Positions 1 to 12,599 of a stretch of 64,000 nucleotides of DNA are shown piece by piece (position 1 is the stretch's first letter; each line of letters opens with the position of its first letter). The DNA is from Nicotiana tabacum. Lineage: Eukaryota > Streptophyta > Magnoliopsida > Solanales > Solanaceae. The position numbers and the translations under genes are program-made. The stretch spans positions 69,783,190 to 69,847,189 of the forward strand of contig NC_134097.1 in the NCBI RefSeq assembly GCF_000715075.1. Direction: 5' to 3'. The notes under the pieces are model-generated. The model searched no databases and had not been told where the DNA came from. It saw nothing but the letters and a program-made list of their open reading frames with translations.

Positions 1-1
1 T

Positions 2-658
2 CCTGTGATGACTACCTATTCTTCCGAGCAGTTGGCTCGAGTTTATATTCGTGAGATTGTCAGATTTCATGGCGTGCCGATATCTATCATCTCTGACCAA
101 GGTATGTAGTTTACTTCACAGTTGTGGAGAGCCGTACAATAGGAGTTGGGTACTCGGGTGGAGTTGAGCACAACATTTCACCCACAGACGGACGGACAGT
201 CCGAGCGCACTATTCAGATTCTTGAGGAAATGCTCCGTGCGTGTGTGATGGAGTTTGGAGGTTCTTGGGATCAGTTCTTGCCACTTGCAGAGTTTGCCTA
301 CAACAACAATTATCAGTCCAGCATTCAGATGGCACCATATGAGGCTCTGTATGGTATAAGATGTCGTTCCCTAGTGGGTTGGTTTGAGCCGAGCAAGGCT
401 AGATTATTGGGCACAAACTTGGTTCAGGACGCTTTGGAGAAGGTTAAGGTGATTCGGGATAGACTTCGATCAGCCCAGTCCCGACGGAAGAGTTATGCAG
501 ACCGAAAGGTTCGCGATGTTTCATTTATGGTTAAAGAGCGGGTCTTGCTTCGGGTTTCTCTTATGAAGGGCGTTGTGAGATTCATAAAGATGGGCAAGTT
601 GAGCCCAAGGTTTATTAGTCCCTTTGAGGTGTTGCAGCGTCTTGGGGAGGTTGCTTAT
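2..658 (+). pseudogene. Ty3/gypsy (Tekay-type) integrase, middle part, broken
   Basis: This is the catalytic-core and following part of a retrotransposon integrase, which joins element cDNA to host DNA. Reading from base 2 gives a DDE core with ISDQG (second Asp) and HPQTDGQSERTIQ (catalytic Glu), then the region leading to the C-terminal domain. The first Asp and zinc finger lie before the window. Two in-frame TAG stops (107-109, 140-142) replace probable CAG codons. The reading frame runs straight into the Athila insertion at 659 and resumes at 14041, where the PPSLVGVH motif continues it. Best assigned to the Tekay/Del chromovirus lineage because a chromodomain-like tail follows at 14184-14375. 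Not functional. Confidence 0.88.
654..658. repeat. Left target-site duplication CTTAT
   Basis: CTTAT directly precedes the first LTR base of the Athila element. The same five bases follow the other LTR at 14036-14040. A 5-bp duplication is the usual Ty3/gypsy integration footprint and shows that both element ends are intact. Confidence 0.93.
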
Positions 659-2095
659 TGATACGCTCAAATTACACTTTAATTAATAGTGTAAGGTAGT
701 CGGTGTCAAATATAACAACTCAACAAGGTTGGGGTCGAATCCCATAGGGAATAGGTGTGAAAAGGTTACTCGAATAGTGTGTTACTTGACTAAAGTCGTA
801 ATTCTATTCGGTTAGTAGTAACAAGAATATGAATTGAGATTGGTTTAGTGAAATAACTAATTGTGATATTGAGAGTGTAAATAATTTGATTAAATAAACC
901 AAGGTTGTGTCCCCTTCAATGAAGTGTACTGCTATCGGTGTTAATATGATATATTTCTAATGGAAGGTTATTTTGATATGCAAATGATTTCTAAATGACT
1001 ACCCAATATTTTCCAATAGTTGGGTAGTATTTCCTATTTACGATTTTTCTAAATATAAAAGAGTTGCAATTAAGAATAATCAATATATGCCAAATAAAAT
1101 CCACTTATTCCTAAGCGATTCTATTAAACAATGTTTAAAGCCTTGAGTCTTTGATATTTAATTCTACCAAATTCCAACCCACTTTCCCAAGCAAAGTAAG
1201 AATTTAATGGCACTTGTTAATGTTTGCAACCACCAACAATAACTGAAGAATGAGAAGTAAATAAATATCAACCAACCATTATACATATATTCAATGTTAA
1301 ACACCCATTAACATAACAGCCACTTAGGGTCCACAACCTTAGTATTTAAAGTTAGCTACATATACTAAAATACAAAAGAAAGAGAATATTTAATGCCATA
1401 AAGCTTACAAAGTGAAAGATTCTTGACCCAAAAGCTTCCAAAAGAGAGGAAAATTAAAGCCTTGTATTGTAGCTCCAAAATCAGATAAGATGCCCCTACA
1501 AAACCCCAATAAATCTATTTATAGTGGGTCAAAACTCGGGACAAATGTTGGACAAAAATACCCTTTCCGGTAAAATATGCGACCGCATATCTGACGTATA
1601 ACAGACATACGATCCGCATTCTTGACATAACCATCACATCTTCAAACCCTAGTTTTCAGGCCTTCATTGCATTGATGTTTTGCAGTCCGCATTGCAGATC
1701 TGCGATCGCATTTCGCGTCGCATTTTCTTCTTTCAGAAATCTTCATGTGGAGTTTGCGATCCACTATGCGGCTTGCAAACAGGTTATGCGATCGCAGATT
1801 GGACCGCATTTCTTGCATTGGACTTTGCCCAGAAATCTGTTGTGGTTTGCGATTCCCTTGTGCATTCTGTGGCTCGCATGTTGGATTTGCGATCGCATAT
1901 CTACATTTGCGATGCCTTTTTGTTCTTTTCTTGTCTTTTTGTGGCTTTTTAAATTCATTTCCATGCTCTTAAGTACTTAAACCTCATACACTGCAAAAAT
2001 ACTAAAATTACATAAGTATAAAAGATAATTGCATCTAAAACAAGCTAAAATCTTAGCAATTTGTATCAAATGTGCCGAAATTCTCCGGCACATCA
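659..2095 (-). repeat. Athila 3' LTR
   Basis: About 1.44 kb, closely similar along its length to 12600-14035. On the minus strand it begins TGATG and ends CA (plus-strand TGATACG at 659). It contains a minus-strand TATA box and a cluster of GCGATCGC and GCGGTCCGC-like palindromes between about 1575 and 1910. Confidence 0.92.
1515..1524 (-). promoter_or_regulatory. TATA box of Athila LTR (3' copy)
   Basis: The minus strand reads CTATAAATAG, a canonical plant TATA box. It is conserved in the other LTR at 13457-13466. The transcription start should lie about 30 bases further along the minus strand. Confidence 0.7.
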
Positions 2096-3815
2096 ACACC
2101 GCCAACTTAAACTCTTGCTTGTCCTCAAGCAACTAAGACAACACTATCATATTCTAGACTCCATCTGCAAGATATGAAATAATAGTGACCATGGACGGTG
2201 TTTGTTGTTAGTACGACAAACATTCATTTCTTATTGTTCTACCATTCTTGAACCATCAATATATACAAGGAAACTAATCAACTTGTGAAACCTTGAGCCT
2301 CAAACAATGTGACAAAATGTTACCCTCAGCTGAGTGCACTTGCATTTGACTCAAAATCTCAACTTTTGTCCAACCTCACAATTCATGTGCCCTCACTTAG
2401 AAAGAAAGTCCCAAAATCACAATATTTACAATGACAATAAAAAGGGACGAATTCACAAATACACTCACCCTCAAAAAGAGTTTCAAGTGTTACAACATAC
2501 CATACTATAGGCTTGCCCGTATTTTAATTCATCACTTTATTCTAAGAAAGCTTGGTTGGGGATTCCATAAGGACTTTTTAAGCTTGTAATGTAGGTTTAG
2601 GGAAGGGTCGAATAAGCCTTTGGATACAAGTGACTACACCCTCCTTGAACACTAATCACATTTTTCTTTCTTGTGCTCTTTGCTTCTTTTCAAACCACAT
2701 AGCCTTCATTAGCTTCAACTTTTCCACCATTTAGCCATATCAACTACCTCTTATATTCTCTTCAAGGCTCCTTCTGTATAAATACTCACAACTCTTATAC
2801 TTTTTTTCTCTTTTTCTCTTTTTTTTTATATATTTTGCTTTTGGAGCTTGAGTAGTTTCACATTTTGAGGTACACTTTCCTGCGCTTATTGCACAACCTT
2901 GCCAATTTTCGGCTTGACACCACACCCCCAACTTAGGCTTTAGCCTCATTCTCAATGCTCAAGGAGGGACGGGTTCAAAAGAGGGAATTATTTCGCAAAA
3001 AGGGAAAAGTTTGTAATGAGGTAGCCAAAGAAAAGGTTAAAGGCTCAAATGGCGTGACTAGTGATACTATCTGTACAATGGGTGGCTTGAAAGGCTAACT
3101 GGTTTTCCAAAAATCACAAAGACTGCCTAAGGTCATTCTCAAACCAAATATAATTATTATAAGCATCGAAAAACCAACCGGACAAGTTCTAGATGGCAGA
3201 AGTAAACACAAGAATTATTTACACAAAGAACTCACACATATGGCACACGAACTGTTTGGTTTACATAGTTTGAAGCCCTCGAGTCAATACTTGGCAACTC
3301 AAAGCTTTCATCATATATACATGTATAACTCTTGGTAGACATAGAGTCACAAAGCGAGCCTCAAATTCACACAGTTGATATCTCTTTTTTTATATTAATG
3401 GAAGGGTATATGCTATATACAGACACACATGCTTGAAACTAAACAAGTACACCAACCCAGTCAACATGCTTCATTCTACTGTCCTAGTTCTACTATTACA
3501 CCATTGGAAAAGAACCCAGCGAAGAAAAACCAAGGGGAATTCATTGCTAATTACTAAAGATGGACAACTATATACTTGTTTTTGTTTTGTTTTGTTTTTT
3601 ATACACAAGGATAACATAACTTATGTATGGAAATCACAAAACACCAATATATACAGAATCATGAAACACAAATGAGTACATAAGTTTATTTATAGCACAA
3701 AAACATAAACATGTACAATAGTTTCCAATTTCACAAAAAGAGGCTACCACCCCAACTAAAAAGCATGCATTGTCCCCAATACATAAGAACATAAAATAGA
3801 GTTTAGGGTTCTCTA
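2096..3815 (-). other. Athila 3' untranslated region and PPT
   Basis: Non-coding stretch between the env-position ORF and the 3' LTR. The minus-strand bases just before the LTR (about 2096-2113) are a degenerate purine-rich tract of the Athila kind (GTTTAAGTTGGCGGTG). Homopolymer runs occur near 2800-2835. The short ORFs here show no recognisable domain. Confidence 0.7.
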
Positions 3816-5757
3816 AGGCGCACTAAGCGCTATGGGAGTTGGAAGCCGACTGGGTGATGGTGGGGTCACCCTCTGATGCTGAAGCTAGACTAATGAGATC
3901 TCGGTCTGAGGAGTGACCTCCACTGATGGAGGAGGGATATCTGGATGACCCAATACTAGAGCTGGGGCCTGTGAACTGCTAGCCTTGCTCGCTAATGGCT
4001 GAGTGGCTGATGGATCTGCAGGGGCATCCATATCTACTAGCGAATGTTGTATTGCTATCTGAATTGTTGCTTGTTCCTCATCCTTGACTGTAGAGGCAAC
4101 AATCTGCTTGCCCTTCTCCTGAGGCCATCATCCTCCGTGGACCATGAATCCTCCTCATCCTCTCCCTCGTCTGCCCCTTACCCTCGGACTCTGTAGAATG
4201 TTTGGAATCCTCCTCGGAAGAAAGCTCAATATGTGCAAGAGGAGGTGGAGGCTGGGAAGCCCCGACAGTCGGAGGTGCAATATCTATCATCAGAGTGGAG
4301 AAGTCAAGGTCCAATCCTGGTGCTGTTGTGTCTGTCCCTGCTCACCGTCCTTGGACAGGAAGGATGATAGATCGAACTCCAAAGTCTGCATCTTGTGGAG
4401 GTCAGTCTTCATAGTGGCAACTTCCTCCCGAAACCTAGGTAAGTTACCAACCTCACCTCGCTCTATCTTCTTAACCCTCAACTCAAGCTGTTGCAGGCGA
4501 TCCCCATAAGTTGTTTGTTGTTGTTGGAGTGCTGTCACTGAGGAATGTATAGGGGTCAAGTCCTGTTTGATGAGGGTGGGCAAGTTCTTCAGAAGCTGGT
4601 CTATCTTAGCATTGGCATGCGGAGCAATGAGACCAAGCCTCGAGACGGCTGGCAGTGCAGCAGAAGACTGAGCAGTGGTGGACTGAGAGGCAGGCTGTGA
4701 AGTAGAAGTGGATGCAACTAGAACCTGAGGGGACACAGGAGTCTGGGAATCTGAAGGCTCTACATCAACTGGACCCTGAGTTTGAATCTTTGGGGGGATA
4801 AACAACATCATTTATACGTGTGATATCAATATCCTTCAACGCCTTCCCTGTCTAGTCAGTGTGTGGCATGTGTAGGGACTTTCACAGCCGTACAGAGGGT
4901 TGTGATCAAACAGGGGAATGGAAGTGAAGTGTCTACCTGCTTTTCTCGAATCCCTAAATTCCGGAAGATCAAAGCACCCACATCGATCTTGATTCCCGTC
5001 ATAATGCAGGCAATGAGAAGAGCTTTCTCAATGCCTATATCAGTCTCATTTCTTGCCGGTATCAACCAAGAAGTGACAAAGCTAAGCCAAAATTAACCCT
5101 CTCGTGTGAGATCCTCCTTGTATATTTTGTGTGCATGGTTGATCCAGGCAGTGGTCCCTTTTGCTATCACAGATGCTATCCAACTCCGCTCATTCTCCCG
5201 GTTTACCCATTTGGTGTGGTACTCAGCTGTGCCCGGGCTCAAGTCAGGGATGTAGAATTCGTTGATAGTCTCATCACTGCAGAGTACACTCTTCCCCCGA
5301 ACTAGCACAGTGTCATAGAAAACCCTGTTGTGCTTGTGATGAGCAGTTATGGAGGCTCCATAGGAGGCATAAAACTCACAGACAATAGTTTCATTATATT
5401 CATCAGGCATCTCCATGAAGCTATCCCATTTTCTTGCTTTGATGTTCTACTAGATGTGGGGGTACTGGTCTTGTAGCCCATTCGTACTCAGTTGTTTTTA
5501 GGCTAGGATTTTTCGTTTGTTCAGCCCTTCTCTATAAAGCTCCCTGGACCCTTCGACCCCAAACCTGAGCTGGAAGTCATCTCCTTGTTTCCTTCTTGCC
5601 TCAGCCTGTAGGTCAACTTCGGGTAAGGTCTCCTCCTCATCATACTAGGAGGGACGTGTTGCAGTAAGGTCCTATCGCGGACCTTTCGCTTGTTGAGCTT
5701 GACGACTAGAGGATGCCCCATTTTTGGGAGGAGGCTTTATGTTTCTTTAGAGCCATA
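3816..5757 (-). pseudogene. Athila env-position ORF with plant-transposon-protein-like domain, broken
   Basis: The minus-strand reading begins near 5757 (ATG GCT CTA AAG) and is interrupted by several stops and frameshifts. The central part (about 4856-5416) has the pattern of the domain databases call 'putative plant transposon protein': an FYASYG segment, a VRGKSVLCSDETINEFY segment, then a hydrophobic stretch ending CLITTLCTAVKVP. The C-terminal part (about 4290-4811) is Ser/Thr/Gln/Pro-rich followed by a Gln-rich, probably coiled-coil stretch. The tail to 3816 is Pro/Ser-rich. It sits where Athila elements carry an envelope-like ORF, but I see no signal peptide or clear membrane anchor. 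Function unknown. Confidence 0.65.
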
Positions 5758-7110
5758 TCTGCACACAAGTTAAATGTGAGTGACATGGTAGGCAACAATG
5801 AAAAGAAAACAGAAAAACTAAAAAAAATTTTAAGAATGTGACAGGTTATGCGGTTGCATAACCACTATGCGGACCGCAAACTTGTCGCAAACTTGCAAGC
5901 TCTTTGAATGATCTAAGTATGAGATGGGTTATGCGATCACATAACCACTATGCGGTTCACATAACCATCGCATACCTGATTGCTCAGAAAACAAAATCAC
6001 AGAATGCAATCGCAAATTCCACCGCAAAGTGGGAAATGCGATCGCAAAATGGCCGCAGAAAGCATGTTATTAAACTGGGTGTTCTATGTCAGTATGCGGT
6101 GACTTTGTGGTCCGCACATCAATTATGCGATCACAAAGTCGCCGCATTTGGTCATCTTCCTTAGCCAGCTAGGGTTCACTTATGCGACAGAAATACGGAC
6201 CGTATTTTGATTATGCGAGCCGCAGACTTCATCGTCCCCAACGATTGAACTCAACCCTCAACAATGGCGGTCATAATTGTTACTACCCAGTACCCCAAAA
6301 CACATTACTTAACCAATATCATATTATGAACAAACATCTAACTACAAAACATAATTAAGAAGAAAGAAAGAAAAAGAGAAATGAAACAACAATAAAAAAA
6401 AACAAAAAAAACAAGAACAAATGCACAAACTAAAGCTGGCAATAATGGAATTGGGACAAGGAAAACATACCAGTGACGAGTTTATGAGCACACTTGGAAG
6501 ATTAGTTCACGCACTAGTCATTTTGCCTTCTCCGTTCCTTTTCTCTTTTGTTTTTTTTTTCATTTTGTTTTGTTTCTGATAAAATGAAAAAAAATTTCTT
6601 TTTGTTTGTTTTGAATGAAGAGATGCGAGGGGTATACCTGAACGATTTGCGGTGTGTAAGTCACCACAAAACACACTATGCGGCCGCATAAGTGTTATGC
6701 GGTGGAATCAAGAGAGTTTCTGGAGGGCCACAAATGCGGTGCACTATGCGATCGCATAGTGTAAATGCGGTCCGCAAAGTGCACCCACTTGTCGTATTTG
6801 TATCACCAATTTTATCCAAACACACTGTGTTGATTTACAACCAAAATGCGGTCCGCATAGTAAAAATATGACCGCATATGTGTAGCAAACTACCCAAGGT
6901 GATTTTTCTTCCCTTTTTCATGCAATCTTACCCCGTGTTATGATCTTTTGAATCCCCTATACTCTAACACACACTTTAAATTTCTCAATTAAATCTATCT
7001 AACAAAATTAAAAACTTAAAGGCCAAAAAGGGTGTTACCACACATGGGTTGCCTCCCATGAAGCGCTTGATTTAAGGTCGCGGCACGACGAAGTTGGCGT
7101 TCCTTTTGAT
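5758..7110 (-). other. Athila spacer between integrase and env-position ORF
   Basis: No coding sequence is recognised. The stretch is rich in short palindromes built on TGCGGTCCGCA, TGCGATCGCA and ATGCGGCCGCAT at about 5848-6225 and 6640-6885. The same family of palindromes lies in the LTRs. A/T-rich homopolymers occur at about 6355-6420 and 6540-6610. Confidence 0.6.
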
Positions 7111-8321
7111 TCACTCATTGGTCAGGCACAGACCATATTTGAGAGCCAGCTGCTCCACCAAATGTTTTTTCCATTTGTGCCCAAGTAGTGCTTGACTCGT
7201 TGGCCATTCACTTTGAAGGTTCAGAGCCCATCCTCTGATTCTAGTTCCACAGCTCCAAAAGGAGAGACATTTACCACCTTGAACGGACCAGACCATTTTG
7301 ATTTGAGCTTCCCTAGAAACAATTTGAGCCTTGAGTTAAAGAGCAAAACCAAGTCACCCGACTTGAACTCCCTCTTCAAGATCTTTTTGTCATGGACAAA
7401 CTTCATCCTTTATTTATACACAGCTGCACTTTCATATGCATGGAAACAGAATTCCTCCATTTCATTGAGTTGTGTTAACCTCAAATTTGCAGCTTCAGCC
7501 CAGTCCAAGTTCAACCTCTTCAGAGCCCACATGGCTTTGTGTTCCAATTCTACGGGTAGATGACAAGCTTTTCCAAAGACTAACCGATAAGGAGAAGTAC
7601 CAATAGGAGTCTTGTATGCCGTGCGGTACGCCCATAATGTGTCATCTAGCTTCCATGACCAATCGGTCCTGTTTGCATTGACGGTCTTTGCTAGAATGCT
7701 CTTTATCTCCCGGTTGGAAACTTTAATTGACCACTTGATTGGGGATGATAAGGTGTGTCCACCTTATGCTTGACGCCATACTTCTCTAGTAGCCCTGTGA
7801 AAGCATTGTTACAGAAATGAGACCCACCATCACTAAGAATGGCCCTAGGAGTGCCAAACCGAGTGAATATATTTTTCTTTAAGAATGTGGTAACACTCCT
7901 TGCCTCGTTGTTTGGTAAGGCAATTGATTCAACCCATTTGGACACATAGTCCCACCAAGATGTATTTCATGCCACAAGAGCTTACAAAGGGACCTATAAA
8001 ATCAATTCCCCACACATTGAAGATTTCTATCTCCATCACAGAGTGCATTGGCATTTCATGCCTCTCGGAGATTGATCCTTGCCTTTGACATTGGTCACAA
8101 GCCTTGACCAATTGATTGGCATCATGATATATTGACAGCCAATAGTAACCACATTCAAGAACCTTAGCCGCAGTTCGATTTCCCCCATGATGACCCAAAC
8201 TGGTGAGTCGTGGTATGCCTTTAGAATTGGCATAATCTCTTATTCTAGAACACACCTTCTGATGAAGTTGTCTGCACAAACACGGAACAAGAATAGTTCT
8301 TCCCAATAGTATTGCTGACAA
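7111..8321 (-). pseudogene. Athila integrase, broken
   Basis: Minus-strand integrase of the Athila element. The N-terminal zinc-finger part is visible (GHHGGNRTAAKV followed by CDQCQR), then the core start (WGIDFIGPF, first Asp), the second block (ILSDGGSHF and YHPQSSGQ), the [17 protein letters not shown] block, and the C-terminal domain (KWSGPFKVV). The coding is split over frames: breaks lie near 7945, 7703 and a TAA at about 7405. The plus-strand ORF at 7192-7563 is an antisense shadow. Integrase would act in the nucleus on element cDNA; this copy cannot. Confidence 0.9.
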
Positions 8322-9778
8322 TCTCTCAAAAACTTCTTCTTTTTGTAGGATTCCAATCCATCCGGAATAAGGTCACTAACCAAGTAGTTGGCAATATCGG
8401 CATACCAAGGAGAAAAAGTGCTAGATAGTGCCAATGTGTGTTCATCCGGGAATGCATCGTTGATTTCAAGATCTCCCTTTGGCCTTCCTGCCTCTTCAAA
8501 CCTTGATAAATGATCCGCTACTTGATTTTGAGTTCCCTTAAGATCCTTGACCTCGAAGTAAAATTCTTGCAACAACAAGACCCATCGAATCAACCGAGGC
8601 TTTGCATCCTTCTTTGCCATGAGATAGCGAAGAGCAGCATGATCTGTGTACACTATCACCTTGGATCCTAACAAATAAGCTCGGAACTTCTCAAAGACAT
8701 AGACAATGGCAAAAAGTTCTTGTTCAGTTACCGTGTAATTCATTTGCGCCCCATTGAGTATCTTGCTTGCATAATAGACCGGGTGGAGAACCTTGTTGTG
8801 ACGTTGGCCAAGCATTGCTCCAATAGCTACACCACTGGCATCACACATGAGCTCGAAAGGAAGAGACCAATCAGGTGTGACAATAATAGGTGCCGTGGTG
8901 AGCCTTTGCTTCAATTCCTCAAAGGCTTTGAGGCATTTCTCGTCAAACACAAATTTGGTATCTTTCTCAAGGAGTTTGCACATAGGATTTGCAATCTTGG
9001 AGAAATCCTTGATGAAATGCCTGTAGAACCCGGCATTCCCCAAGAAACTTCGAACACCTTTAACGAAAGTAGGTGGAGGAAGCTTGGAAATAATCTCGAT
9101 CTTAGCCTGGTCAACCTCTATGCCATATTTTGAAATTTTATGCCCCAATACAATACCTTCATCCACCATGAAATGGCATTTCTCCCAATTGAGCACAAGG
9201 TTGGTCTCTTCACATCTCTTAAGCACTTGTTTAAGATTGTTAAGACAATGCTTAAAAGAGTCACCTACCACTGAGAAGTCGTCCATGAAAACCTCTAGAA
9301 AATCCTCTACCATGTTGGAAAAAATGGACATCATACATCTTTGAAAAGTAGCCGGAGCATTGCACAAACCAAATGGCATCCGACTAAAAGCAAAAGTCCC
9401 ATAAGGGCAAGTGAGTGTTTTCTTCTCTTGACCCTCCAATGCCATGTTGATTTGGTTTTACCCGGAATATCCATCAAGAAAGCAATATAATGACCTTCCC
9501 GCTAGCCAATCAAGCATTTGATCAATAAAAGGCATAGGGAAATGGTCTTTGCATGTGGCACTGTTGAGCTTCCGATAATCCATGCACACCCTCCATCCAG
9601 TCACCGTTCTTGTTGGGATGAGCTTATTTTTATCATTTTCAACCATGGTCATACCTCTCTTTTTCGGCACACATTGCACCGGGCTCACCCAAGAACTATC
9701 GTCAATGGGGTAGACTACCCCGTCATCCAACCACTTGATAATTTCTTTCTTTATCACCTCTTGCATAGACGGGTTCAA
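8240..9778 (-). pseudogene. Athila reverse transcriptase and RNase H, broken
   Basis: Two blocks in the minus strand: 9458-9778 (N-terminal RT: WRVCMDYRKLNSAT, FLDGYSG) and 8240-9445 (RT palm and RNase H). They are separated by a stop where GYSGYNQI would normally run on. The active site FMDDFSV keeps the catalytic Asp pair. The connection and RNase H follow, with [18 protein letters not shown] (first Asp), [12 protein letters not shown] and [11 protein letters not shown]. Together they would copy element RNA into DNA. Length and order match Athila pol, and the frame is open for 401 codons in the second block, so decay is moderate. Confidence 0.93.
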
Positions 9779-9784
9779 CCGTCG

Positions 9785-10504
9785 TTAATGTTCCACACTT
9801 GGTTTTGTCTCATTCTCCAATTGGATCTTGTGTTTGCAAATTCTGGGGGGAATCCCTCGGATATCCACAATTGTCCATCCAATAGCTTGCCTATGCTCCT
9901 TCAAGACTTCCAACAATTGTTCTACCTGCACATCATTCAACAAAGAAGAAACGATTACTGGTAAAGTATCATTTGAGCCAAGAAATTTATACCTCAAGTG
10001 TGGTGGAAGTGGTTTGAGCTCTAGTTGCGGTGGCTCAATAATAGAAGGTTTTGGGGGAGGAGTGGCTCTATTCTCCAAGTCGAGAGAGAGCTTTACCGGA
10101 GCATAAGTGCAGGACCCAAGCCCTTCCAATGCATTTACCGATTCCATATATCCTTCCATATCTTCACCATCAAAGTTCACCAAAATAGCTGCCAATGCCT
10201 CACCTAGGCATTGTTCTTCCATCTTCATTTCAACCGCATCTTCCACTTCATCAACAACATCAATCACCGAGATACTCTCATATTCATGTGGTAGTTTCAT
10301 ACCGTTGCTTTCTTGGAATGTGACCTCTTCATCATTCACACGAAATTTGATCTCATTCCATTCCAAATCCATTAGTGCTCTTCCTGTGGCTAGGAATGGT
10401 CTCCCAAAAATGATAGGGATCATTTTGTCAACTGCACAATCAAGAATTACAAAAATCGGCGGGTAAATGAAACTTTCCCACTTTAACAAGTACATAATCA
10501 ACAA
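9785..10504 (-). pseudogene. Athila protease-RT linker region
   Basis: A 239-codon minus-strand segment joining protease to RT. IFGRPFLATGRALMD is the conserved block that follows the retropepsin in Athila polyproteins. An acidic and then proline-rich linker leads to the RT N terminus (HKIQLENETKPSVEH). A stop separates it from the RT block at 9778, and a frame change separates it from the protease at 10504. Confidence 0.82.
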
Positions 10505-12480
10505 TTCCCACCGGTCTCTTTATGGAATGATCGGGCATTTGCAATCTCATACTTGTAGGCCTTTGGCATACCTAACCCTACTTGCTTGTAAATGGCAAGA
10601 GGCATCAAGTTGATGCTAGACCCATTATCACAAAGGGCTCTTGCAAAATTATGTGCCCCAATAGTACAAGGAATGGTGAAAGCTCCTGGGTCTTCTTTCT
10701 TTTGAACGGTAGATGTTGCAATGATGGAACTAACCCGGTGAGTCACATTCACCACTTCGTTTTTGGTGGTTCTCTTCTTGGTGATCAAATCTTTTAAATA
10801 TTTAGCAAAACCCGGTATCTCTTGAAATGCTTCCACAAATGGAATATTCACCGATAATTTCTTGAGAATGTCATAGAACTTTTCGAGTTTTCTATCATCA
10901 ATCTTCCTAGCAAGTCTTTGAGGGAATGGAGGAGGAGGTCTAGGAATAGGTGGTAGAGTTTTTGGTGTCTCTTTTACCTTTTCCTTTACCTCGTCCCGGT
11001 TTTCTTGTTGCACTTTCAACTCTTCCGGAACCTTTTCAATTTCAACAACCCTTGGCTCATCAACCTCAACTTCATGATCGGACTCTTCAATTTCAACCAC
11101 GTGTTCACTCCCTCCTTGTAGTACCTTCCCACTCCAAGTAGTAATCGCCATGACATGAGAAGTTGGACCACTCCCACTACCCTTGGGGTTCGCAATTATG
11201 TCACTTGGAAGTGTCCCTTTTTGCTTCGGATTTTGTTCCCTAGAGAGGTCTCTCATTTGCATCTCCAATTTTTGAATGGATGTGGTATGAGAACCAACAA
11301 GCTCAGTCATATTCCTCATAGAAGTGTCAGACTTCTCTTGATTTTGCAATACCCATTCAAGCATGCCTTCCAACTTAGACTCACTTGAGGAACCTTGATT
11401 TGAATATTGACCATTTGGAGGAAGATAGGGGTTTGATCTCCAATTTGGGAAGTTGTTATTGTTGTTCCAATTACCTTGATTTGAGCCGCCTTGGTCATTA
11501 CTCCAATGCTGGTTGCCTTGCCCTTGCGGGTGAGGCCTCCATTGATTTTGTTGTCCTTGACATTGGTATTGTTGCCTTTGATATCCACCTTGAGAGTTGT
11601 TGACATAGTTTGCCTCCTCAAAGTCCTCATTTGATAAGGGTTTCACATCTTCCACCACATTTACTTTCTTCGTCTGGCTTTCTGTGAACATCTTTGTCAA
11701 CACATTGACATTTGTGGCAAGCCTGCAATCACTTGATCCCTTTCTTGGTTTTCCTTGATCATGGTGGTCAAGGACGGAGACCCATATACAATTCCACCTG
11801 TGGTGTCCTCTGAGTGCCATGCTTGATTATGCTTTGGCATTTTGTCAAGTATTTGTGTGACCCTTGCGAATGATTTGTCCATGAAAGATCCATCAGCTGT
11901 ATTCTTGGCTATAGATTGGTTCATAGGATCCAAGCCCATGTAGAATTTTTCCAACAAGATAGAATCTGGAAAACCATTGTTGCGAGACCTCACCAAGTAT
12001 AACTTGAACCGATCCCATGCCTCATGTAAATGTTCTCCCGGTACTTGCTTGAAAAAGAAACTTTTATCCTGGAGCTCAGACTTCTTACTTTGCGGGAACC
12101 ATTTAGCTAAGAATGGCCAGACAAGTTCAGGCCAAGAATGAATGGAGTTTGGTGGCATATTCTGAAGCCATTTCCTTGCGTCCCCAGCTAGTGAGTATTT
12201 GAAGCACCTCAACCTTAGAGAAACATTCGAGACGTTGTTCTGCTTATGCATCACACACACGCCCAAGAAGTTTCTAAGATGTTGTGTCGGATCATCATCA
12301 GTGGAATTCCTGAAAAACCCATCTTCTTTGAGCATAAGGATTAAACCATGTTCCACCTTGAAAGTTGCATCGCCAACAGTCGGAGGTACAATAGCATTTG
12401 TATCCTCAATATACTCCTCTATGTCCGCAAAAGGATTTTCTTCCATTTCCGCCTCCATTTCTTATTCATATTTGGCCATG
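10498..12480 (-). pseudogene. Athila gag and protease, broken
   Basis: Gag begins at the minus-strand ATG near 12480 (MAKYE), where the sixth codon is a TAA; an ATG just after it opens a 253-codon block (11697-12458). Its gag core has LRCFKYSLAGDARKWLQ and WDRFKLYLVRSRNN, the retrotransposon gag fold that builds the particle. A frameshift near 11700-11820 leads to a Gln/Asn-rich domain, a short helical segment, an acidic/proline linker, and the protease (ALCDNGSSINLMPLAIY). The usual Asp-Leu-Gly is Asp-Asn-Gly here, so the active site is altered. No CCHC knuckle is evident. Confidence 0.9.
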
Positions 12481-12576
12481 TTTTCCTATCAAAACCAAGC
12501 AAAACAAGCAAAGTGTGATGGAATAGACTAAGACGTAAAGTAAAGCAAACACTAATTAGTAATTTCAAAATCGTAA

Positions 12577-12594
12577 TCCCCGGCAACGGCGTCA
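12577..12594 (-). other. Primer binding site, tRNA-Asp type
   Basis: The plus strand reads TCCCCGGCAACGGCGTCA, the 3' end of plant tRNA-Asp (expected GGCGCCA) with one mismatch. It starts five bases inside the LTR edge. Reverse transcription of this minus-strand element would start here. Confidence 0.9.
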
Positions 12595-12599
12595 AAATT

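Noticed and set aside
1672..1980. Three overlapping plus-strand ORFs in the Athila LTR, repeated at 13614-13934
   Set aside because: All three frames are open at once in a palindrome-rich LTR segment. No coding signature.
8720..9133. Plus-strand ORF of 137 codons
   Set aside because: Antisense shadow of the Athila reverse transcriptase and RNase H.
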